DNA of 8,773 bases from Bacteroidales bacterium (GTDB lineage Bacteria > Bacteroidota > Bacteroidia > Bacteroidales > Muribaculaceae), in contig CAAGJW010000044.1 in the NCBI GenBank assembly GCA_900770215.1, forward strand, positions 1 through 8,773, in the 5' to 3' direction. The notes under the pieces are model-generated. The model was not told the DNA's origin. It saw only the letters and a program-made list of their open reading frames with translations, and searched no databases. This document shows positions 1 to 7,573 of this stretch, piece by piece. The position numbers and the translations under genes were made by a program. Within the stretch, counting starts at the first letter, position 1; each line of letters opens with the position of its first letter.

Positions 1-94
1 CGACCAGCTGCAGGAGCTCGCAGGAGTGAGCATCAACACACAGATCATCCCGACTCGCCAAATGACAGCCAACTACCGCAATGTTAAAAAATAG
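1..94 (+). CDS. 3' end of an unrecognised protein gene (partial)
   Basis: An open frame enters from the left edge (first full codon at base 2) and stops at TAG 92-94, giving 30 residues that end in TANYRNVKK. Codons are mostly C- or G-ending (GTG AGC ATC AAC, CAG ATC ATC CCG), as in the neighbouring genes, and the AT-rich spacer begins right after the stop. Both points favour a real gene end over a chance frame. The visible tail is hydrophilic, with no membrane segment and no motif I can place in a family. No intrinsic terminator is obvious in the next bases, so whether it is co-transcribed with aspA is open, although aspA has its own promoter. Confidence 0.6.
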   Translation, partial: DQLQELAGVSINTQIIPTRQMTANYRNVKK

Positions 95-235
95 TTAAAC
101 TTTTCCACAGGCATTCATTCACTACAAACTTTTGATGGTTACAATACTGATAGCCAGAACTATAATCATCAAAAGTGACAAAGATGGAAAAATAGTGATA
201 AAATTCGATTTGGTAAAGAAGTTTAACGCCCATAA

Positions 236-268
236 ATTGGGTCGTGTCGCAATAATTTTCTACCTTTG
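236..268 (+). promoter_or_regulatory. Bacteroidota-type promoter for aspA
   Basis: A perfect TAnnTTTG -7 box (TACCTTTG, 261-268) has ATTG at 236-239 as a -33 element, with a 21-bp spacer. This matches the Bacteroidota primary-sigma consensus. Transcription would start near 275, leaving a leader of about 50 nt. No Shine-Dalgarno sequence precedes the aspA ATG, which is usual in this phylum. The rest of the 95-325 spacer is AT-rich and shows no other gene or strong hairpin. Confidence 0.7.
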
Positions 269-325
269 AGTTTTGATAACCATCATCAATGTTATTAACT
301 TGTACTATAAAACAACTAAACAATC

Positions 326-1741
326 ATGAGTGAACAGAAATTCAGAGTTGAGAGCGACCTGTTGGGTGAGCTCCAAGTGCCTGCCGAAGCCTACTATGGC
401 GTGCAGACGCAACGCGGTATCAACAACTACCACATCTCTCGCAAGAAGATGCGCGACTATCCTGAATTTGTCAACGCCATCGCCTATGTGAAGCTGGCGG
501 CCGTGCAAGCCAACCACTCGCTGGGGGTGATCAACGATGAAATCTCGGGAGCCATCTCACAGGCCTGCCGCGAGATACTCGAGGGCAAGCTGCACGACAA
601 CTTCCCCATCGACATGATGCAAGGCGGTGCTGGAACCAGCGTGAACATGAACGCCAACGAGGTGATTGCCAACCGCGCCCTCGAGATCATGGGACACCAA
701 AAGGGCGAGTACCAGTATTGCTACCCCAACGACCACTGCAACTGCGGCCAGTCGACCAACGACGTGTACCCCACCACCATACGCCTCACCTTCATTCTGC
801 TCAACAAGCGCCTGGTCGAGAGCCTCACCCGCATGATCAAGGCCCTGCGCGACAAGGGCGAGGAATACAAAAACACCATAAAGATGGGCCGCACACAGCT
901 GCAAGACGCTGTGCCCATGACCTGCGGCCAGGAGTTTAACGCCTTTGCCAACAACATGGAGGAGGAAATCCTCAACCTCGAGCGCAACGTGAAACTGCTG
1001 CACGAGATCAACATGGGCGGCACCGCCATTGGCACCGGATTGAATGCAGTGCCCGGCTTTGCCAAGCTGTGCACCGAGAACCTGGCCAAGCTCACCGGCG
1101 AACCCTTCACCGTGTCGCCCGACCTGGTCGAGGCCACTCCCGACACGGGTGCCTATGTGAGCTACAGCGGCGCCCTCAAGCGTCTGGCCGTGAAGCTGAG
1201 CAAGATGTGCAACGACTTCCGCCTGCTTGCCAGCGGCCCGCGCTGCGGCCTGCACGAGATCAACCTGCCGCCCAAGGCTCCTGGCAGCTCTATCATGCCG
1301 GGCAAGGTGAACCCCGTGATACCCGAGGTGACCAACCAGGTGTGCTTCAAGGTGATAGGCAACGATGCCACAGTGACCTTTGCCGCCGAGGCCGGTCAGC
1401 TCCAGCTCAACGTGATGGAACCGGTGATCACCGAGTCGATCATTGAGAGCGTGACCTGGCTGAGCAATGCCATCGACACCCTCACCGAGGAGTGCATCAA
1501 GGGCATCACCGTCAATGCCGAGCACACCGCCGAGATGGTGAAAAACAGCATTGGCATCGTCACCGCCCTCAACCCCTACATAGGCTACAAGCAAAGCACC
1601 AAGGTGGCCAAGGAAGCCCTCGAGACCAACCGCTCGGTCTATGACATCGTGCTCGAAAAGGGCCTCATGACCAAGGAGAAGCTCGACGAGGCACTCAACC
1701 CGCAAGAGATGCTCATGAGCCACAAGTTTGTGCTCAAGTAA
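326..1741 (+). CDS. aspA: Aspartate ammonia-lyase (aspartase)
   Basis: Aspartase catalyses the reversible deamination of L-aspartate to fumarate and ammonia in the cytosol. In anaerobic Bacteroidales this feeds fumarate respiration and nitrogen assimilation. The 471-residue length is normal for the family. Visible signatures of the aspartase/fumarase superfamily are GGAGTSVNMN at 100-109, QSTND at 142-146, GRTQLQDAVPM at 188-198 and the catalytic loop GSSIMPGKVNP at 320-330. By analogy with Bacillus aspartase, S321 is the catalytic base and K327 and N329 bind substrate. The start (MSEQKFRVESDLLGELQVPAEAYYG) aligns directly with E. coli AspA, and similarity is close throughout (for example NPYIG near the C-terminus), which separates it from class II fumarase. 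An oddity is three cysteines (C132, C138, C140) just before QSTND. The gene is monocistronic by appearance, with a promoter at 236-268 and a terminator at 1765-1809. Confidence 0.96.
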   Translation: MSEQKFRVESDLLGELQVPAEAYYGVQTQRGINNYHISRKKMRDYPEFVNAIAYVKLAAVQANHSLGVINDEISGAISQACREILEGKLHDNFPIDMMQGGAGTSVNMNANEVIANRALEIMGHQKGEYQYCYPNDHCNCGQSTNDVYPTTIRLTFILLNKRLVESLTRMIKALRDKGEEYKNTIKMGRTQLQDAVPMTCGQEFNAFANNMEEEILNLERNVKLLHEINMGGTAIGTGLNAVPGFAKLCTENLAKLTGEPFTVSPDLVEATPDTGAYVSYSGALKRLAVKLSKMCNDFRLLASGPRCGLHEINLPPKAPGSSIMPGKVNPVIPEVTNQVCFKVIGNDATVTFAAEAGQLQLNVMEPVITESIIESVTWLSNAIDTLTEECIKGITVNAEHTAEMVKNSIGIVTALNPYIGYKQSTKVAKEALETNRSVYDIVLEKGLMTKEKLDEALNPQEMLMSHKFVLK

Positions 1742-1764
1742 TCACGCATTCCCACATGAAACTC

Positions 1765-1809
1765 ACAGCCTGTGCCGCACCATGTGCAGCACAGGCTGTT
1801 GTTTTTTTT
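1765..1809 (+). terminator. Intrinsic terminator of aspA
   Basis: An 11-bp perfect stem (ACAGCCTGTGC 1765-1775 pairing with GCACAGGCTGT 1789-1799, 13-nt loop) is followed by TG and eight T residues (1802-1809). The T-tract lies on the aspA side, so it acts for + strand transcription. On the minus strand the same hairpin lacks a U-tract, so it would stop the convergent folB transcript only weakly, if at all. Confidence 0.88.
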
Positions 1810-1860
1810 GCATAAATTCCTAATACGGAAAGCCTTGCTTCCCTCTTCCACGTGCGCGCC

Positions 1861-2211
1861 CTACCAGGCAATGGTGATGTCGACACTTTGCAGGTCGCAG
1901 TGAAAGGGCGGCCTGAGCTTGCTTATCGTGATTTCGCCGCCTGTGACCGTGGGAAATTCCTGCTTCACGGCCTCGATGACGCGATGGGCCACATGCTCAA
2001 GCAGCTTGCTGGGCACGGCCATCTCACGCTCTACCAAAGCGTAGAGCGCGGCATAGTTGACTGTGCCGTCGAGATCGTCGCTGGCCATAGCCGAGTCCAT
2101 GGGGCAGTACACCTTGAGCGTGACCTCAAAGCGGTTGCCCACCACGCGCTCTTGCTCGTCGACGCCGTGGTAGGCGTAAAAACGGCACTTGTTGAGTGTA
2201 ATGCTATTCAT
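1861..2211 (-). CDS. folB: Dihydroneopterin aldolase
   Basis: FolB cleaves 7,8-dihydroneopterin to 6-hydroxymethyl-7,8-dihydropterin and glycolaldehyde in cytosolic tetrahydrofolate synthesis. The frame is open further upstream, but the family N-terminus begins at MNSITLNKCRFYAYHGV, so I place the start at 2211, giving 116 residues, a typical size. Expected family positions are present: YHGV at 14-17, the conserved Glu (E21), TVNYAALY at 50-57 with the active-site Tyr (Y53), LLEHVA at 70-75 and the catalytic Lys in SKLRPP (K98). A longer start would add about 43 residues that read as out-of-frame lipoprotein sequence. The gene begins 46 bp after the lipoprotein stop with no promoter between them, so co-transcription is likely. 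It converges on aspA with a gap of about 120 bp. Confidence 0.9.
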   Translation of the reverse strand: MNSITLNKCRFYAYHGVDEQERVVGNRFEVTLKVYCPMDSAMASDDLDGTVNYAALYALVEREMAVPSKLLEHVAHRVIEAVKQEFPTVTGGEITISKLRPPFHCDLQSVDITIAW

Positions 2212-2257
2212 CGTGTGTTGTATCTCGTAATCTTTTTTCACATCAAGCGTGCTTCTA

Positions 2258-3682
2258 CTACTTGTTGTCGCTGGCAGGAGCCGGCACCCACACATAGGCG
2301 CCCAGATCGACAGCATCGCGGGCGAAACGGTCCTGCCCATAGCGGTCGTAGCGTGCCGCCTCGGGTATCCTGGTCCTGTCGGCCTTGCCTATGGCGTCGC
2401 TTTCGTCCTTAAGGCGATAGTCAAACACATAATTGTCGCGGTCGACGTAGAACTTGGGGTCACCCGCCCACACGTTGTTGAAGAAGTGGGAGTCGTCCTC
2501 ACCGCTGCTCTTGAACAAGGTGTTGTAGAAATAGATGTTGGTCGTCACAATCTTGTCGCTGCTGGCAATGTCGTTGATGTCGTAGCCCAGGCCATAGGAA
2601 ATGCAGTTGGCCAGCACGGCATCGAGCTTCTGATAGGTCTTCTCCTCGTCTTGGTCGAAGAGGATGATGTTGGCACCGTCGACAGCGTCAAACAGGTAAT
2701 AGTTGGCAAACGTGCAATTCACGCAGCGCACCTTGCCGCCCTCAAAGTAGGCCACACCCTGAGGCGCATCGCTGAACTCGGTGCCGTAGGCCTCGACCCA
2801 GGCGTTGAACGACATGAAGCAGTAGCTGCTCGAGTTGTGCATCACGCAGTTGAGCATGTAGAGCGACTGCACCGTGGGGTCGCTGCTCATGACCAGCAGC
2901 CCCGACGAGGAACTGTGGATGTCGACATATTCCATCACATTGCCCGGGCCGTAGAGCTGCACACCGCCCCACTGGCCGCTCATGATGTCGAAACTGATCT
3001 GGCCCACCACGTGGTCGAGGCGGTCGCCGCGCATCACGATGGGCTTCTCTTGAGTGCCCACAGCCTTGACGGTGCCCTGCGACACAAGCGCAGCCTTGTC
3101 GTGGAAATACAGGGTAACGCCAGGGTCGATCGTGAGCGTGACACCAGGCATCACGGTGAGCGTGTCGTAGATCACATAAGGGCGGTCAGCAGTGAGCCGG
3201 GTGTCCTGCTTTATCGTGTCGCGGGCAAGGCGCGTGAAATTCTGTCCCCAGGCACTCAGCATCACGCTCTGGGTAGAGCCGTTCACCACCATGTCGATAC
3301 GGTCGAGCACGTGGTTGAGCTCGCTCGCAGCGCTCTCATCGAGATAGGCCTCGACAAAGACGTAGATCGAGTCGTTGCCGCGTATCTCGATATCGTGAAA
3401 ATCGCTGCCCTTCTCGCCGTCGACGTTCAAGTAGAACTTGGCACCCGTTGCGAGGCCGGCCACCTTGAGCGAACTGATGCGCACTTGCTTGTCGCTCTTG
3501 TTGTAGATCACAAATTGCTTGGTGGCAGTGCCCTGGCCCGTCATTACCGTGTCGAAGGCAACGGTATCGGTCGAAAACGTGAGCAGGCCAGTGCCCGTGG
3601 TGTTGAAGTCGTCGTTGATGCAGCTGCTCAGGCCCATCGACGTGGCCACAGCCACAAGCAGTATATAAAGAAATTTTTTCAT
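2258..3682 (-). CDS. Probable surface lipoprotein with parallel beta-helix fold
   Basis: The 474-residue protein starts with a lipoprotein signal peptide: KK, a hydrophobic stretch at 4-17, then the lipobox GLSS with Cys21. The residues after the cysteine (INDDFN) are acidic, like the lipoprotein export signal that sends Bacteroidota lipoproteins to the cell surface. Residues about 30-145 look like an Ig-like, HYDIN/choice-of-anchor-D type module (DTVAFDTVMTGQGTATKQF). Residues about 165-460 contain short repeated beta segments rich in Asn, Gly and Val (for example VTLTIDPGVTLYF), as expected of a right-handed parallel beta-helix. The end carries VDLGAYVW (458-465), like the DxGAYE ending common in such proteins. 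No polysaccharide-lyase active site could be identified, so the role (glycan binding, structural or enzymatic) is open. It lies between the propeller gene and folB on the same strand. Confidence 0.8.
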   Translation of the reverse strand: MKKFLYILLVAVATSMGLSSCINDDFNTTGTGLLTFSTDTVAFDTVMTGQGTATKQFVIYNKSDKQVRISSLKVAGLATGAKFYLNVDGEKGSDFHDIEIRGNDSIYVFVEAYLDESAASELNHVLDRIDMVVNGSTQSVMLSAWGQNFTRLARDTIKQDTRLTADRPYVIYDTLTVMPGVTLTIDPGVTLYFHDKAALVSQGTVKAVGTQEKPIVMRGDRLDHVVGQISFDIMSGQWGGVQLYGPGNVMEYVDIHSSSSGLLVMSSDPTVQSLYMLNCVMHNSSSYCFMSFNAWVEAYGTEFSDAPQGVAYFEGGKVRCVNCTFANYYLFDAVDGANIILFDQDEEKTYQKLDAVLANCISYGLGYDINDIASSDKIVTTNIYFYNTLFKSSGEDDSHFFNNVWAGDPKFYVDRDNYVFDYRLKDESDAIGKADRTRIPEAARYDRYGQDRFARDAVDLGAYVWVPAPASDNK

Positions 3683-3719
3683 CGTTGTTCACTCACTCTG
3701 ATTACGATAAATAAAACGC

Positions 3720-3745
3720 AAAAAAGGCGCTTTTATTGCAACGCC
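3720..3745 (-). terminator. Modest intrinsic terminator after the beta-propeller gene
   Basis: On the minus strand GGCGTT (3745-3740) can pair with AGCGCC (3731-3726; one G-U pair, 8-nt loop), followed at once by six T residues (3725-3720). It sits 40 bp past the propeller stop. The stem is only 6 bp, so partial read-through into the lipoprotein gene is plausible. I see no convincing TAnnTTTG promoter in the 37 bp left before that gene. A second near-palindrome (TGCTCCCC/GGGG-C-AGCA) lies at about 3757-3773. Confidence 0.5.
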
Positions 3746-3784
3746 CGCGCCAAGCCGTGCTCCCCGGGGCAGCAAGGGCAAGCC

Positions 3785-5341
3785 TCAATCGGCTTGCGAG
3801 GCCTTGTTGTGGGAATGACGGTTCACCACCTTGAGCAACACCACGATGAGCACTACCAGCGCAACGCCGAGCAGCAAGGTGAGCAATTGGCCCACCGGCA
3901 TTTTCACTGCATCCTCCACAGCCTTCTTGGCCTGGGCCACCTTGCCGGTGCCAGCTGCGGCATCGGGCGTGGCAGGCGCAGCCTTGGCCAGGAGATTGGG
4001 CTCGGGCGTGGCATAGTCGACCGTGATCAGGTTCACGGCATTGCCCCCGTGCCCCTTGCGACCCTGTGAGGTGACCACCACATGGCGCCCGTCGGCCGAG
4101 ATGTCGAGGCCCACCGGGTAGGAGTCGAGATGCAGGCTGGCCAGGGGCTTCATGGTGCGCGTGTCGACCACACACAGCTCGCTGGCAGCGTTGCAGGCGG
4201 CAAAGAGATAGTTGCCGCTGGGCGAGAGGCTTATCGTGCGCGCACCGCGACCCACGCGGCACGCCTGCCACCCCTTGAGCGCGGCGGTCTTGCGCCCGTC
4301 GAGCCGTCGCACTGCACCGAGCACGCTGTCGAGAGGCAGGCGCTGCACAATGCCGGCGGCATTGAGGCTGGCATAGAGATAGCCGTGGTCGATGACCAGG
4401 TGGCGCGCATTGTACACACCCGTGAGGCGGCCCAGGTACTTGAGCTGCTGCACGTCGATGACGGCGATGCCGCCCATGCCGCCCATGCATCCCACCAGCA
4501 GGTAGCGGTCGTCGGGGGTGAACACGGTGCCGCGCAGCAGGTAGCCGCTGTGGGCATCGCGGTCGACCTTGGCAATGGTGCTGAAGTTGAGTTTGAGCTT
4601 GTGGTCAACGGTGATGCACGTCGTCCAGTGCCAGTCGGCCGGGCGCGGGCTCGAGATGTCGATCAGGCCCACCGTGTTGTTGCCCCAGTGGGTCACAGCC
4701 ATGTACTTGCCATTGTGGCTGGCAGCCACCATCTTGGGCAGCGGGCCGGTCTCCATCACCCTCACGATGGTGTCGGTCCTGGTATCGACCACCGAGATGG
4801 CGCTGGGGTCTTGCGCATTCAAGTCGTAGCTGCGGCGGTAGTAGGGTATCCACAGGTAGCGCCCCTTGTGCGAGAAGGCACTCTCCACTGGTCTCCCCCA
4901 GAAGGTGTTGAGGTGCTTGCTGTAGTGGGTGAAACGGTAGAGCCCGCTCGGCTTGGCCCACAAGTAGGCATTGGCATCGGTAAACTTGTGCTTGATCACG
5001 TGCAACTTCTTGCCAGTGGCTGCATCATAGACTATTGTCATGCAGCCCTCGAGCGAGTTGATATAGTATTTTGTGCCGTCGGGGTGGAAATGTGCCGATT
5101 TGGGCGAATACACATCGGTGTCGCGCAGCGCCTTGTTGCAGCCAGTGTAGTTGAGCTTCTGGCCCGCAACGGCAAGCTTCACCTCGCCATGACGCGAGGC
5201 AGCCTTGTCGCCTATCTTGCTGTGAAACACCGGTGGCACCGGCTCGTTGAGCTGAGCGACGACACCGCAGGCACCCGCGAGGGCTATCGTCCAGAGTATC
5301 AACCGTGCGATGTGTGAAACAGTGGTTTTGAATGGCTTCAT
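3785..5341 (-). CDS. Membrane-anchored YVTN-type beta-propeller protein
   Basis: The 518-residue protein starts with a signal peptide (MKPFKTTVSHIARLILWTIA..., likely cleaved after VVAQ, residue 30). The body, about 40-445, is a seven-blade-type propeller. It shows YVTN-like blade strings such as AISVVDTRTDTIVRVMETG (181-199), GNNTVGLIDIS (220-230), GIAVIDVQQLKYLG (291-304) and SELCVVDTRTMKPLASL (387-403). An Ala/Pro-rich linker (about 448-470) leads to a transmembrane helix (about 484-505, LLTLLLGVALVVLIVVLL) and a short basic tail. This suggests a periplasmic or external propeller anchored in a membrane by its C-terminus. Such propellers usually act as binding scaffolds; no catalytic residues or haem motif (CxxCH) are visible. 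I chose 5341 rather than the longer start at 5398 because the longer one runs through the promoter and hides the signal peptide. Partner and function are unknown. Confidence 0.8.
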   Translation of the reverse strand: MKPFKTTVSHIARLILWTIALAGACGVVAQLNEPVPPVFHSKIGDKAASRHGEVKLAVAGQKLNYTGCNKALRDTDVYSPKSAHFHPDGTKYYINSLEGCMTIVYDAATGKKLHVIKHKFTDANAYLWAKPSGLYRFTHYSKHLNTFWGRPVESAFSHKGRYLWIPYYRRSYDLNAQDPSAISVVDTRTDTIVRVMETGPLPKMVAASHNGKYMAVTHWGNNTVGLIDISSPRPADWHWTTCITVDHKLKLNFSTIAKVDRDAHSGYLLRGTVFTPDDRYLLVGCMGGMGGIAVIDVQQLKYLGRLTGVYNARHLVIDHGYLYASLNAAGIVQRLPLDSVLGAVRRLDGRKTAALKGWQACRVGRGARTISLSPSGNYLFAACNAASELCVVDTRTMKPLASLHLDSYPVGLDISADGRHVVVTSQGRKGHGGNAVNLITVDYATPEPNLLAKAAPATPDAAAGTGKVAQAKKAVEDAVKMPVGQLLTLLLGVALVVLIVVLLKVVNRHSHNKASQAD

Positions 5342-5367
5342 GTGTAGACAAATCATATTGTGATTTG

Positions 5368-5399
5368 CAAAAGTACGCCAAAGTTTATTAATATCCAAG
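5368..5399 (-). promoter_or_regulatory. Bacteroidota-type promoter for the beta-propeller gene
   Basis: On the minus strand a perfect TAnnTTTG box (TACTTTTG, 5375-5368) lies 20 bp downstream of CTTG (5399-5396), a one-base variant of the -33 TTTG. Transcription would begin near 5361, about 20 nt before the ATG at 5341. This also rules against the longer start codon at 5398, which would lie upstream of the transcript. Confidence 0.65.
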
Positions 5400-5485
5400 C
5401 GTGGAGCACAATCGTCCCTCCATTTTCAACCGTGTGCACAAAAATGATCTGTGTATAAAAAACACATGACCAAAAACCGCTGATT

Positions 5486-6262
5486 TTATTTCTCAAGCAG
5501 ATATCCCGTCATGGCCATGGCATCGAGTTCCAAGTGGTTGTTAAACGTGGTGACGTGGCTGCCGCCGTTAGATCCCAACACGTAGAGAAGGGGCAGGAAA
5601 TGGTCGGCTGTAGGCACGGCGTAACGGGCATCAAAATGGCTGGTGTAGTTGACGACGGCATCGTCGTCGCGTCGCTCCACGGCCTCGGTAATATAACGGT
5701 TGAAGGCAATGGCTTCAGGACTGCCCTGCTGGCTGTCCCAGTTGACACGCCGCAGGTTGTGCACCACATTGCCACTGCCCATGATGAGATAGCCCTGACG
5801 ACGCAGAGGGGCCAGCCGCTGCCCTATCGCGTAGCACTGCCGTGGCGTGAGTGCACCGTTGACCGATAGTTGAACGACAGGGACGTCGGCATTGGGAAAG
5901 ATGTGTAAGAGAGGTGTCCACGTGCCATGGTCTATTCCCCATGTGTTGTCTACCTGTGCCCCAATTTCCTTGATGGCCAACACGGCATCGCTGAGCGCGG
6001 CACAGCCACGGACGGGATATTTCACTTCATACAGCGCTCTGGGGAAGCCATACATGTCGTAAATCTGCTTAGGGGCATCGGTGCGCTGAATGAGGTTACG
6101 ATTCTTGTACCAGTGGGCCGAGACCATGAGGATGGCCCTGGGAGTGCCATAGTCTCTAATGAGGCGCCGCCCCAGTTGGGAGAGCGCATGGGTGACACAA
6201 TTGTCGTCAAGGGCAAGCATGGGACTGCCATGACCTAAGAAAATTGAAGGCATTGTGTTCAT
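5486..6262 (-). CDS. ygiD: LigB/YgiD-type extradiol ring-cleavage dioxygenase
   Basis: The 258-residue protein matches the class III extradiol dioxygenase family that includes E. coli YgiD, a 4,5-DOPA dioxygenase, which opens catechol rings using an active-site metal. The expected metal-ligand histidines are in place: GHGSPM (H11), SAHW (H50), GSGNVVHN (H168) and PTADHFLPLL (H221). The conserved WGIDHGTWTPL segment (108-118, with H112) is also present. Length is normal and there is no signal peptide, so it acts in the cytosol. Start M1 is used; M4, nine bases downstream, is equally possible. It follows the MBL-fold gene on the same strand, 105 bp away and behind a terminator-like hairpin, and no TAnnTTTG promoter is evident in between. 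The natural substrate (a catecholamine, plant phenolic or other catechol) cannot be read from sequence. Confidence 0.88.
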   Translation of the reverse strand: MNTMPSIFLGHGSPMLALDDNCVTHALSQLGRRLIRDYGTPRAILMVSAHWYKNRNLIQRTDAPKQIYDMYGFPRALYEVKYPVRGCAALSDAVLAIKEIGAQVDNTWGIDHGTWTPLLHIFPNADVPVVQLSVNGALTPRQCYAIGQRLAPLRRQGYLIMGSGNVVHNLRRVNWDSQQGSPEAIAFNRYITEAVERRDDDAVVNYTSHFDARYAVPTADHFLPLLYVLGSNGGSHVTTFNNHLELDAMAMTGYLLEK

Positions 6263-6296
6263 TGCTTCTATTGTTTGTCAAGTGGGTGTTTTGTCT

Positions 6297-6340
6297 AAAA
6301 AGGCCGTAGCCCGACTCAATAGTAGGCGATGCTACGGCCT
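6297..6340 (-). terminator. Terminator or attenuator hairpin between MBL-fold gene and dioxygenase gene
   Basis: A perfect 10-bp stem (AGGCCGTAGC / GCTACGGCCT, arms 6301-6310 and 6331-6340, 20-nt loop) is followed on the minus strand by a short run of T (the complement of 6297-6301). It lies 28 bp past the MBL-fold stop. The T-run is only five bases, so read-through into the dioxygenase gene is likely, lowering its expression relative to the first gene. Confidence 0.7.
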
Positions 6341-6367
6341 GTTGTATTATAAAGATAGATGAGGGCA

Positions 6368-7546
6368 TTATTCTACCACGGTCATCTTGCCCTGCATGTT
6401 GTAGAAGTGGCCGTCGGGCGCAGCAATATTGGTCCAGACGGTGCCCGTGTTGTAGTTCTGCACATGCACCACATTCGACTTCGTGGAGTTGGGCTCCGAC
6501 CAATAGACCATAAACACATTGGGGGCAACCTCTACCACAGTGGGCAGCACGCTGTCGGTAACTCCTTTGTAGCCACCATTGAGCCCCAAGAAAGTCATGT
6601 GGTGGGCATCCTTGAAAGAATTTCTGAAAGCAAATGCACCGAAGTCGACCTTGATGGCACGGCCAATGGGTGGATAGGGCGTGAATACTTTCCACTCCTG
6701 CTCACCCTTGAAGACCTTGGCCCCAAAGGCGAGGTCCTCTTTGCCTGGAAGCTGGGGGAAGGCTTTCTCCATGGCTACGGTCAGTGCGGCGGCATCCTTG
6801 CCCTCGGCGGCGGCCTGACGGTAAGCGGCGAGATACTTGCCCATGAAGTCGAGCACCGTGGGCTTGTAATCGCTGCTGACATAATGGGACGGAATAACCG
6901 TCGCCGGTTTGAGCTGCTTCATGACATCTATCACCTTCTGCCATTGCTCAAGCCCTTTGTCGCCCTTGGTGTCGGCCATCCAGACGTGACCACCCTCTGA
7001 CACGTTGCCGCCACCAACGATGGCACGCAAACTGGGGATCCACACAAAGGGGTGAGCACTGTCATCACTATTGTACCTGATTTGGAGCTCGTTGCCCTCG
7101 ATCGACGGCAATGAGTCTACAGGTTGTGGCACGATAAGAGAATCAGGAGCATCGGCGCCCAACTGCCCTTTCCACACATTCAGCTTAAAATCTCTGGAAG
7201 CCTCAATGAGATAGGCGGTTTGACCCGTGGAGATAATCTGCGCCTCAGGGAAAGCCTTGTGGATGACATCGAGACCGAAGTAAAAGTCTGGGTCGTGATA
7301 GGACACAAAAACGTACTTCAAGTTCTTCTTCAGAGCTTTAATTTGCTTGACCAACTCCCGTGCGTACTGCTTCTGAAACTGAGCATCGATGAGGGCCGCA
7401 TCCTCCTTGCCAAAGACAATGGTGGAGGAGACAGGGAAGATGGCGTCAGTACCAGGATTGTAAACCTTGAGTGACAACCCCTTGGCATAGCTACCTAAGA
7501 TGATGATCATGAGAGCTACTGTTGATAAGAGTCTTTTCAAATTCAT
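6368..7546 (-). CDS. Exported metallo-beta-lactamase-fold protein with MoaF-like C-terminal domain
   Basis: The 392-residue protein has an N-terminal signal peptide (MNLKRLLSTVALMIIILGSY, likely ending near A21), so it is probably periplasmic. Residues about 25-280 follow the MBL-fold plan: the DAALIDAQF strand (49-57), the position of the metal motif at 83-88, IVGGGNVSEGGHVWMADT (176-193, with a possible metal-ligand Asp at 192) and IPSHY (218-222). The usual HxHxDH is replaced by YHDPDF, so two or three of the ligand histidines are missing. Either the metal site is altered or the protein is not a classical hydrolase. Residues about 290-390 (PPIGRAIKVDFG..., VFMVYWSEPN..., GTVWTNIAAPDGHFYNM) resemble the small MoaF-like, lipocalin-type family. 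The MBL assignment is fairly firm; the MoaF-like one is from memory of the family pattern. It is divergent from the AraC gene and first in the unit with the dioxygenase. Confidence 0.75.
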   Translation of the reverse strand: MNLKRLLSTVALMIIILGSYAKGLSLKVYNPGTDAIFPVSSTIVFGKEDAALIDAQFQKQYARELVKQIKALKKNLKYVFVSYHDPDFYFGLDVIHKAFPEAQIISTGQTAYLIEASRDFKLNVWKGQLGADAPDSLIVPQPVDSLPSIEGNELQIRYNSDDSAHPFVWIPSLRAIVGGGNVSEGGHVWMADTKGDKGLEQWQKVIDVMKQLKPATVIPSHYVSSDYKPTVLDFMGKYLAAYRQAAAEGKDAAALTVAMEKAFPQLPGKEDLAFGAKVFKGEQEWKVFTPYPPIGRAIKVDFGAFAFRNSFKDAHHMTFLGLNGGYKGVTDSVLPTVVEVAPNVFMVYWSEPNSTKSNVVHVQNYNTGTVWTNIAAPDGHFYNMQGKMTVVE

Positions 7547-7573
7547 TTTTACATTAAATTATGAGTTCATGCT

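Noticed and set aside
84..323. 79-codon minus-strand frame in the spacer before aspA
   Set aside because: It runs through the aspA promoter, is AT-rich unlike the coding regions, and has no recognisable motif or start signal.
557..1723. 388-codon minus-strand frame opposite aspA
   Set aside because: aspA is certain on the + strand; the antisense product has the usual shadow composition and no motif.
2249..4069. 606-codon open frame on the + strand opposite the lipoprotein gene
   Set aside because: It is antisense to a gene with a clear signal peptide and lipobox, spans the gap between two real genes and into the propeller gene, and its translation is a Val/His/Ala/Arg-rich string with no domain. 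GC-rich third positions on the real strand suppress stops here.
4082..5317. 411-codon open frame on the + strand opposite the beta-propeller gene
   Set aside because: Antisense shadow with His/Val/Gly-rich low-information composition; the minus strand has a promoter, signal peptide and propeller repeats.
5440..5466. Possible terminator of the dioxygenase gene (TGTGT/ACACA hairpin with nearby T-run on the minus strand)
   Set aside because: The stem is only 5 A/T-rich base pairs and the T-run starts five bases after it; too weak to call.
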